Shown here: in pieces, positions 31,465-36,735 of the stretch
Numbering within the stretch: the stretch's first letter is position 1
How the letters are laid out: each line of letters begins with the position of its first letter
Notes under the pieces: model-generated
The model's database searches: none
What the model was told of the DNA's origin: nothing
What the model saw: the letters and a program-made list of their open reading frames with translations, nothing else
Position numbers and translations under genes: made by a program
Source of the DNA: Actinomycetes bacterium
GTDB lineage: Bacteria > Actinomycetota > Acidimicrobiia > Acidimicrobiales > Ilumatobacteraceae
DNA length: 36,735 bases
Assembly: GCA_014190095.1 (NCBI GenBank)
Contig: BJFW01000012.1
Coordinates: 1-36,735 of the forward strand
Direction: 5' to 3'

Positions 31465-32772
31465 ATGCCCGCAAGCGATTTAGAGCAAGTTGTCAACCTC
31501 TGCAAGCGCCGCGGTTTTGTGTTTCCAAGTGCCGAGATCTACGGAGGGTTTCGATCCTCATACGACTACGGCCCGCTTGGGGCTCTGATGTTGCGCAACG
31601 TGAAAGATGCATGGGTACGCAGCATGGTGCAACAGCGTGACGATGTCGTTTTGATTGACGCAGCCATTCTTGGTCCACCTCAGGTGTTTGAGGCAAGTGG
31701 ACACTTGTCTAATTTCAGCGACCCACTAGTTGATTGCACGGTATGTAATCGCCGTTTCCGTGAAGATCAGTTGGAAGCTCGCGATTGCCCTCAGAAAATG
31801 AAGGGTTGTACCTTCACTGAAGCTCGTGCGTTCAACCTCATGTTTCAAACTCATGCTGGCCCGGTTGAAGGCGAAGGCGCAACGGTGTACATGCGCCCCG
31901 AAACCGCTCAAGGCATGTTCGTCAACTTCGCAAATGTATTGCAGACTTCACGTAAGAAGCCGCCATTCGGAATCGCTCAGGTCGGAAAGTCATTCCGCAA
32001 TGAAATTACACCTGGCAACTTTATTTTTCGTACTCGCGAATTTGAGCAGATGGAAATGGAATTTTTCGTTCCTCCTGCCGAAAGCGTAAAGTGGTACGAC
32101 TACTGGTGCGAAACCCGCATGCAGTGGTACATCGATTTGGGCATTCCAGTAGACATGTTGCGGCTGCGCGCACATGAAGCAGATGAGCTCTCGCACTACT
32201 CGAGTGGAACTAGTGATATTGAATTCAAGTTTCCTTGGGGTTGGGGAGAGTTAGAAGGAATTGCGCAGCGCACGGACTTCGACCTCAACCGCCACGCAGA
32301 GTTCTCGAAACAGAAGCTTGATTACTTCGATCAAGCGACCAATGAGCGGTATGTTCCGTATGTTGTGGAACCCGCCGCCGGTGCTAACCGCACAATGGCC
32401 GCATTCTTGCTTGCCGCATACGACGAAGATGTGATCAATGATGAGCCGCGCACGGTGTTGCGTCTTCACCCTCGATTAGCTCCCTATCAGGTCGCTATCT
32501 TGCCGCTGTCAAAGAAGGATTCGCTCACTCCTTTGGCCGATCAAATCTTCTCGAAACTCAGTAAGAGGTATTACTGCGATTACGACGAAACTCAAGCGAT
32601 CGGTCGTCGCTATCGACGTCAGGACGAAATTGGAACGCCGTACTGCATCACGGTTGACTTCGATTCACTTGAAGATGGTCAGGTGACTATCCGCGAACGC
32701 GATACCACTCAACAAGAGCGAGTATCAATCGATCACCTTGAGCAAGTTCTTAGTGAAAAATTAGGGTTCTAA
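31465..32772 (+). CDS. glyS: Glycyl-tRNA synthetase (alpha2 type)
   Basis: A class II synthetase of 435 residues of the dimeric single-chain type used by actinobacteria, eukaryotes and archaea. It has the N-terminal NLCKRRGFVFPSAEIYGG, a Cys cluster at 91, 94, 108 and 115, motif 2 SFRNEITPGNFIFRTREFEQ from about 176, motif 3 EPAAGANRTMAAFL near 312-325, and a C-terminal anticodon-binding domain (LAPYQVAILPLSKKD, then QDEIGTPYCITVD). The start has leaderless spacing to TAGTCT. Confidence 0.97.
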   Translation: MPASDLEQVVNLCKRRGFVFPSAEIYGGFRSSYDYGPLGALMLRNVKDAWVRSMVQQRDDVVLIDAAILGPPQVFEASGHLSNFSDPLVDCTVCNRRFREDQLEARDCPQKMKGCTFTEARAFNLMFQTHAGPVEGEGATVYMRPETAQGMFVNFANVLQTSRKKPPFGIAQVGKSFRNEITPGNFIFRTREFEQMEMEFFVPPAESVKWYDYWCETRMQWYIDLGIPVDMLRLRAHEADELSHYSSGTSDIEFKFPWGWGELEGIAQRTDFDLNRHAEFSKQKLDYFDQATNERYVPYVVEPAAGANRTMAAFLLAAYDEDVINDEPRTVLRLHPRLAPYQVAILPLSKKDSLTPLADQIFSKLSKRYYCDYDETQAIGRRYRRQDEIGTPYCITVDFDSLEDGQVTIRERDTTQQERVSIDHLEQVLSEKLGF

Positions 32773-32773
32773 T

Positions 32774-32779
32774 AGGAGG
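32774..32779 (+). promoter_or_regulatory. Strong Shine-Dalgarno AGGAGG
   Basis: The sequence AATAGGAGGAATC just after the glyS stop places a full-length Shine-Dalgarno a few bases before ATG 32784. It is one of only two strong ribosome binding sites in the window, the other being before the lysine-rich 33-residue protein. Confidence 0.7.
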
Positions 32780-32783
32780 AATC

Positions 32784-33089
32784 ATGAGCAAAGTAGCAGT
32801 TGCAGTTAAGTTGCGAATCAAATCTGGTCAGCGAGATGCATTCACGGAAGCAGTGAAGCCAGGATTGGCAACTGCACAAGGCGAATCTGGAACATTGACC
32901 TATATTTTCCATCACGACGCTTTAGACGCCGACGTCGTGTGGTTCTATGAGTTATACGCGAACCAAGATGCGATGAATGCGCATATGGGTAGCGATGCTT
33001 TTAAAACCTTCTCGAAATCTCTTGCTGATTTCGTAGATGGAGCTCCTGAATTCAACTTGCTTACGCCGATTGGCGGCAAGGGTCTCTAA
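32784..33089 (+). CDS. Antibiotic biosynthesis monooxygenase (ABM) domain protein
   Basis: A 101-residue ferredoxin-like dimeric alpha/beta protein of the ABM/YgiN type. VAVAVKLRIKSGQRDAFTEAV is the first strand and helix, YIFHHDALDADVVWFYELYANQDAMNAHMGSDAF covers the central strands and helix with the typical H-x-x-S/G-x-x-F region. Members oxidise quinols or aromatic substrates or act as small sensors. It has a strong Shine-Dalgarno, follows glyS by 11 bases and precedes trpC by 3, so it sits at the head of the trp genes. A link to tryptophan or quinone chemistry is only suggested by position. Confidence 0.87.
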   Translation: MSKVAVAVKLRIKSGQRDAFTEAVKPGLATAQGESGTLTYIFHHDALDADVVWFYELYANQDAMNAHMGSDAFKTFSKSLADFVDGAPEFNLLTPIGGKGL

Positions 33090-33092
33090 CCC

Positions 33093-33869
33093 TTGTATCT
33101 AGACAAGATCGTCCAGAGCCACCGCGAAGTTGCTTCGCGTGATCAGCGGAATTTAGATGATCTTGTTTGTCAGGCCCGTGCACTTTCCTCGACTAGAGGT
33201 TTCGGTGAGCGACTTGCTCAGGGTTCTCGCGAGAATCTGTGTGTCATTGCTGAGATCAAGCGAAAGTCACCGTCTAAGGGTGTGCTTCACGCAAATCTGG
33301 ACGCTGCGCACATCGCATCGTTATACGAACAAGGAGGAGCATCGTGTTTGTCCGTGTTAACCGATGAGCGGTTCTTTGGAGGTTCGGTTGAGGATCTTCA
33401 ACTTGCTCGTGCAAGTACGTCGCTTCCTGTCATTCGTAAAGATTTTACGGTTTCAGAATTTGATGTTCTCGATGCCCGTCTTATGGGGGCAGACTGTGTG
33501 TTGCTGATTGCTGCAGCTCTTACCGAAGACGAGCTTTCGCGCTTTCATGATCTTGCCATTCATATTGGTTTGGAAGTGCTTGTTGAAACACATGATGAGC
33601 TCGAACTTGAACGCGCTCTCAATGTTGGTGCAACCATCGTGGGAGTAAACCAACGCGATCTCATCACTTTTGAAGTCGACCATGCGCGTGCAGAAAGAAT
33701 GGCGTCGCTCATACCTCCAACGGTTGTTCGAGTCGCAGAGTCTGGTGTGAGGGACTCAGATGATGCTCGTCGATTACGTGATGCCGGATACGATGCGGTG
33801 TTGGTGGGCGAGTCGATTGTCACCTCAAGCGATCCAGTTGCAGCAGTTCGTGATTTGAAGGTTGCTTAG
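33093..33869 (+). CDS. trpC: Indole-3-glycerol-phosphate synthase TrpC
   Basis: TrpC closes the indole ring to form indole-3-glycerol phosphate. The 258-residue TIM barrel has VIAEIKRKSPSKG with Glu54, Lys56 and Ser59, RKDFTV with Lys116, VGVNQRDL, and the phosphate-binding AESGV and VGES loops. The start is TTG 33093, three bases after the ABM gene's stop and downstream of GGCAAGGG; there is no in-frame ATG before the first conserved helix. It is followed after two bases by trpF. Confidence 0.95.
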   Translation: MYLDKIVQSHREVASRDQRNLDDLVCQARALSSTRGFGERLAQGSRENLCVIAEIKRKSPSKGVLHANLDAAHIASLYEQGGASCLSVLTDERFFGGSVEDLQLARASTSLPVIRKDFTVSEFDVLDARLMGADCVLLIAAALTEDELSRFHDLAIHIGLEVLVETHDELELERALNVGATIVGVNQRDLITFEVDHARAERMASLIPPTVVRVAESGVRDSDDARRLRDAGYDAVLVGESIVTSSDPVAAVRDLKVA

Positions 33870-33871
33870 CT

Positions 33872-34480
33872 ATGTTCGTCAAGATTTGTGGCATAACGAA
33901 TGAGCAAGACGCTCTACTCGCTGTAGCCCTGGGCGCTGATGCCTTGGGTTTTGTGTTTGCGCCAAGTCCACGGCAGATTTCTCCAGCACTTGCTCGCGAA
34001 ATCGTAAAGCGTCTACCACCCGAAACCGTTACGGTCGGAGTTTTTCGCAACGAAATACCTTCACGAATAGTTGAAATTGTGAATGAAGCACGCCTGCAGG
34101 GTGCTCAGTTGCATGGTCACGAAACACCTGCAATGACTGCGGAAGTTGCGACCGATGTTCGGTTCGTTATCAAGGCAGTTGTAGCGGGATCAAAAGATGC
34201 TGCAGGTGCGAAAGACTTTGCATCCGATGCGATTTTGGTTGACGGATTGCATCCAGGATCCGGTACGGCTTACGACTGGGAATTGCTAAGGGACATACCT
34301 ACAGACATTCGTTTGATGCTTTCTGGTGGTTTGACCCCAGAAAATGTTGCGGCAGGTATCAAGCAAGTACATCCGTGGGGAGTGGACGTCAGCAGTGGCG
34401 TTGAGAAAGGCCCTGGTTTGAAAGACGCGGTAAAGATGCGTCACTTCATTACAAATGCTCGAGATGCGATGCTCGGCTAG
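33872..34480 (+). CDS. trpF: Phosphoribosylanthranilate isomerase TrpF
   Basis: TrpF performs the Amadori rearrangement before TrpC. The 202-residue barrel begins MFVKICGIT with the active-site Cys6, contains [12 protein letters not shown], and has the catalytic Asp124-type [16 protein letters not shown] strand and the C-terminal phosphate loop [15 protein letters not shown]. Many actinobacteria use a bifunctional PriA instead of TrpF; a dedicated trpF here is worth noting. trpB follows after 34 bases. Confidence 0.95.
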   Translation: MFVKICGITNEQDALLAVALGADALGFVFAPSPRQISPALAREIVKRLPPETVTVGVFRNEIPSRIVEIVNEARLQGAQLHGHETPAMTAEVATDVRFVIKAVVAGSKDAAGAKDFASDAILVDGLHPGSGTAYDWELLRDIPTDIRLMLSGGLTPENVAAGIKQVHPWGVDVSSGVEKGPGLKDAVKMRHFITNARDAMLG

Positions 34481-34502
34481 GCCGACCCAACAGCATCGCA
34501 AG

Positions 34503-34508
34503 TACATT
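34503..34508 (+). promoter_or_regulatory. -10 hexamer TACATT before trpB
   Basis: TACATT lies exactly 6 bases before ATG 34515 in the 34-base trpF-trpB gap. It would give trpB and trpA their own leaderless promoter inside the trp cluster. Confidence 0.5.
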
Positions 34509-34514
34509 AGAAGC

Positions 34515-35666
34515 ATGTTGACAACGCCTGGTGCTGATGGTCGTTTTGGCGAATTCGGTGGGCGCTTCGTGCCTGAAACCCTTGTTCCTGCCTGCCAAGA
34601 ACTTGAAGCAGCCTTTCATGATGCGTGGAATGACACCGTGTTTCGTACCGAGCTCAACGACCTTTTGCGCGACTACGCAGGTCGGCCATCGATCTTGACG
34701 GAGTGTCACAACCTTGGTCGCAAGCTTGGAATTCGCTTGATCTTGAAGCGTGAAGATTTGAATCACACTGGTTCGCACAAGATAAACAGCGTTCTTGGTC
34801 AGGTGCTGTTGGCGAAGCGCATGGGCAAGAAGCGCATCGTTGCCGAGACAGGTGCTGGGCAACACGGCGTTGCATCTGCGACTGCTGCAGCCCTGCTTGG
34901 CCTTGGTTGCAAGGTATACATGGGTGAAGTGGACGTTGAGCGTCAGGCTTTGAATGTTTTCAGAATGCGGTTGCTTGGCGCAGAGGTAGTTCCAGCTAAG
35001 TCGGGAAGTCGCACGTTGAAGGATGCGGTTAACGAAGCTATGCGTGATTGGGTAGCAACAGTTGAACACACGTATTACGCAATTGGATCGGTGATGGGTC
35101 CGCATCCGTATCCATTCATGGTTCGCCAATTTCAAAGCGTGATCGGAACGGAAGCGCGAGCACAGTGTCGCGAATTGCTTGGAACTGATCCTGATTTTGT
35201 AACTGCGTGTGTTGGCGGTGGTTCGAATGCAATCGGAATCTTTTCAGGTTTCGTAGATACGCATGCGCGTTTAATCGGTGTCGAACCTGCAGGTGGAGCA
35301 GCAGTCGGGCGCGGAGTGCCAGGAGTTGTGCATGGAATGCGTAGCTATCTGATGCAGGATGAGTATGGCCAAGTGCAAGAAGCGCAATCAATAAGTGCTG
35401 GACTCGATTACCCAGGTGTTGGACCAGAACATTCGTATCTCGCATCCATAGGTCGTGCAGAATATCCAAGTGTGACCGATGCTGAAGTAATTGAAGGATT
35501 CCAACTACTCGCGAAAACCGAAGGAATCATTCCGGCACTTGAATGTGCACATGTTGTCGCGTGGATTGCACGTGAAGCACCAAACATGCAAGGCAAAACA
35601 GTATTGATGAATTTATCGGGCAGAGGAGACAAAGACGTTGCTCAGATGATGGACATATTGGGTTAA
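34515..35666 (+). CDS. trpB: Tryptophan synthase beta chain TrpB
   Basis: The PLP enzyme that joins indole and serine. The 383-residue protein begins [16 protein letters not shown], has Lys89 in HTGSHKIN as the PLP Schiff-base lysine, [14 protein letters not shown], and the phosphate-binding [10 protein letters not shown]. The ATG at 34515 is chosen over an in-frame ATG at 34455, which lies inside trpF and adds residues not found in the family. trpA follows after three bases. Confidence 0.97.
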   Translation: MLTTPGADGRFGEFGGRFVPETLVPACQELEAAFHDAWNDTVFRTELNDLLRDYAGRPSILTECHNLGRKLGIRLILKREDLNHTGSHKINSVLGQVLLAKRMGKKRIVAETGAGQHGVASATAAALLGLGCKVYMGEVDVERQALNVFRMRLLGAEVVPAKSGSRTLKDAVNEAMRDWVATVEHTYYAIGSVMGPHPYPFMVRQFQSVIGTEARAQCRELLGTDPDFVTACVGGGSNAIGIFSGFVDTHARLIGVEPAGGAAVGRGVPGVVHGMRSYLMQDEYGQVQEAQSISAGLDYPGVGPEHSYLASIGRAEYPSVTDAEVIEGFQLLAKTEGIIPALECAHVVAWIAREAPNMQGKTVLMNLSGRGDKDVAQMMDILG

Positions 35667-35669
35667 CTC

Positions 35670-36467
35670 ATGGCTGTTCTGCATACAGGGAAATTGGAGA
35701 GCCATTTACGTGCTCGACGTGATGCAGGTCGAAAGCTGCTTGTTCCCTACATCACCGGCGGATATCTAGGTTGGACGGATGCGGTTCGTGCTGCTGCCGC
35801 AAATGGCGCAGACGCGATTGAAATCGGAATTCCATTTTCAGATCCCGTGATGGATGGCCCGATGATCCAGCTTGCTTCAGAGCAGGCACTTGAACGTGGC
35901 GCAACTCCTTTGACCATTCTTCAGGAATTGCGAAGTATCGACATCGATGTACCTCTCGCAGTGATGTGTTACTACAACACCGTGCATTCGGCTGGCAACG
36001 AGCGGTTTTCGCATTCTTTGGCAGAGGCTGGCGTTTGCGCAGCCATCGTGCCAGATCTTCCACTTGAAGAAGCAACAGAGTGGTGTTTCGCTGCTGATGG
36101 CGCTGGAATCGAAACGGTCATGCTTGCTGCGCCAACCGCTCCCGAAGAGCGCTTGCCACGAATTTTGCAACGGTGTAATGGTTTTGTGTATGCGGTGGGT
36201 TTGCTTGGTGTAACCGGAGAGCGTGACGAACTGGCTAGCACGGCTACCAAACTTGCTGCCCGCCTGAAAGCATTGACAGACGTTCCAGTACTCATTGGAG
36301 TGGGTGTTTCGAACGCGGCTCAAGCAGTTGAAGCTTCAACGGTGGCGGATGGAGTTGTCATGGGTGCGTCTGTAATGCGTCGGCTAATCGAGCACGACGC
36401 TGACGCGGTTGGTGAATACGTTGGGGAAGTTCGCAAGGCGCTCGATGCTGCAGTCGGTGTGAAGTAA
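35670..36467 (+). CDS. trpA: Tryptophan synthase alpha chain TrpA
   Basis: TrpA cleaves indole-3-glycerol phosphate and channels indole to TrpB. The 265-residue barrel has Glu51 and Asp62 in AIEIGIPFSDPVMDGP, CYYNTV, and the phosphate loop YAVGLLGVTG and IGVGVSN. The start ATG lies three bases after trpB. trpE and trpD are not in the window. Confidence 0.97.
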   Translation: MAVLHTGKLESHLRARRDAGRKLLVPYITGGYLGWTDAVRAAAANGADAIEIGIPFSDPVMDGPMIQLASEQALERGATPLTILQELRSIDIDVPLAVMCYYNTVHSAGNERFSHSLAEAGVCAAIVPDLPLEEATEWCFAADGAGIETVMLAAPTAPEERLPRILQRCNGFVYAVGLLGVTGERDELASTATKLAARLKALTDVPVLIGVGVSNAAQAVEASTVADGVVMGASVMRRLIEHDADAVGEYVGEVRKALDAAVGVK

Positions 36468-36470
36468 GTT
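36465..36470 (+). promoter_or_regulatory. -10 hexamer TAAGTT overlapping the trpA stop
   Basis: TAAGTT begins with the TAA stop codon of trpA and lies exactly 6 bases before ATG 36477. A single TAA would serve as stop codon and as the first half of a -10 element. Confidence 0.45.
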
Positions 36471-36476
36471 CTTTTC

Positions 36477-36735
36477 ATGTTGAAAGAAGGATCTGTGGCT
36501 CCGGCTATTGAATTACTTGATCAGAACGGTAAGAAGCTTTCGTTAAAGAAGTATGCAAAACGCAAAGTACTCGTCTACTTCTATCCGAAAGCCGATACGC
36601 CAGGTTGCACACAACAATCGTGTGGGTTGCGCGACATTGCTGATCAGATCGGTCGGACGGCAATCATCGGAATTAGCCCAGACTTGCCAGCAAAGCAACT
36701 GAAGTTTGATGAAAAGTATGAACTCGGTTTTCCAT
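36477..36735 (+). CDS. bcp: Thioredoxin-dependent peroxiredoxin, Bcp/PrxQ type (3' partial)
   Basis: The first 86 residues of a peroxiredoxin run off the window end. LKEGSVAPAIEL and VLVYFYPKADTPGCTQQSCG are diagnostic of the Bcp/PrxQ subfamily, with peroxidatic Cys44 and, five residues on, a likely resolving Cys49. The enzyme reduces H2O2 and organic peroxides with thioredoxin. The start has leaderless spacing. Confidence 0.93.
   Translation, partial: MLKEGSVAPAIELLDQNGKKLSLKKYAKRKVLVYFYPKADTPGCTQQSCGLRDIADQIGRTAIIGISPDLPAKQLKFDEKYELGFP

Noticed and set aside
34449-35135. Long open frame of 228 codons on the minus strand inside trpB
   Set aside because: It lies opposite a fully conserved gene, has Cys/His/Arg-rich composition typical of antisense frames and no start signal.
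1-36735. CRISPR array, tRNA or rRNA genes, insertion sequences, phage genes
   Set aside because: No regularly spaced repeats, cloverleaf-like sequence, transposase or integrase motifs were found on reading through both strands; this was by eye, so small RNA genes could be missed.

Overview
The window is a densely coded, medium-GC (near 50% by eye) piece of a bacterial chromosome, most likely from an actinobacterium, possibly an Acidimicrobiia-type lineage. This is inferred from a phoH-ybeY-corC / era / uppS-recO / glyS backbone, a complete-looking late menaquinone block, an F420-type (LLM) oxidoreductase, an MtrA/MtrB/LpqB-like signalling set, and many starts that look leaderless. No tRNA, rRNA, CRISPR, IS element or phage gene was seen, and there is no gene-free stretch over 300 bases.

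Layout. 1-3.7 kb: end of an unknown protein, DinB/DUF664 protein, TrhO tRNA hydroxylase (with an apparent ATA start), GNAT, SDR, a 33-residue lysine-rich protein and a methyltransferase. 3.7-6.9 kb: acyl-CoA ligase, phytanoyl-CoA-dioxygenase-like protein and DUF1295 membrane reductase-like protein. 6.9-9.9 kb: membrane GGDEF-EAL protein and an orphan. 9.9-12.8 kb: phoH-ybeY-corC. 12.8-20.6 kb: an SDR and menaquinone genes menE, menA, menH, menD, menF (isochorismate synthase) and menG/ubiE in alternating orientations, with a DsbA-family protein coupled to menH; menB and menC are not in the window. 20.7-23.8 kb: acyl-CoA dehydrogenase plus LLM oxidoreductase, a MaoC-like dehydratase and a small membrane protein. 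23.8-29.4 kb: era, a GerMN lipoprotein and histidine kinase divergent from an MtrA-like regulator, and a DinG-like helicase. 29.4-32.8 kb: uppS, an NgBR-like UppS paralogue, recO and glyS. 32.8-36.7 kb: ABM-domain protein, trpC, trpF, trpB, trpA and the start of a peroxiredoxin (bcp).

Headline. The UppS encoded at 29417-30109 has the catalytic motifs but stops before the C-terminal RxG motif and has Lys where the family has a conserved Glu (E. coli E213 by matched numbering). Divergent from it, only 49 bp away, is a gene for a second cis-prenyltransferase-fold protein that has lost the catalytic motifs but keeps exactly that Glu and a C-terminal RRFGG. This is the complementary split known from eukaryotic DHDDS/NgBR (Rer2/Nus1) and suggests a bacterial two-subunit undecaprenyl (or other polyprenyl) diphosphate synthase.

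A second window-wide signal is a TAnnnT hexamer placed exactly 6 (sometimes 7) bases before the start codon of at least twelve genes, as expected for leaderless transcripts. It supports several start choices, including the ATA start of TrhO.
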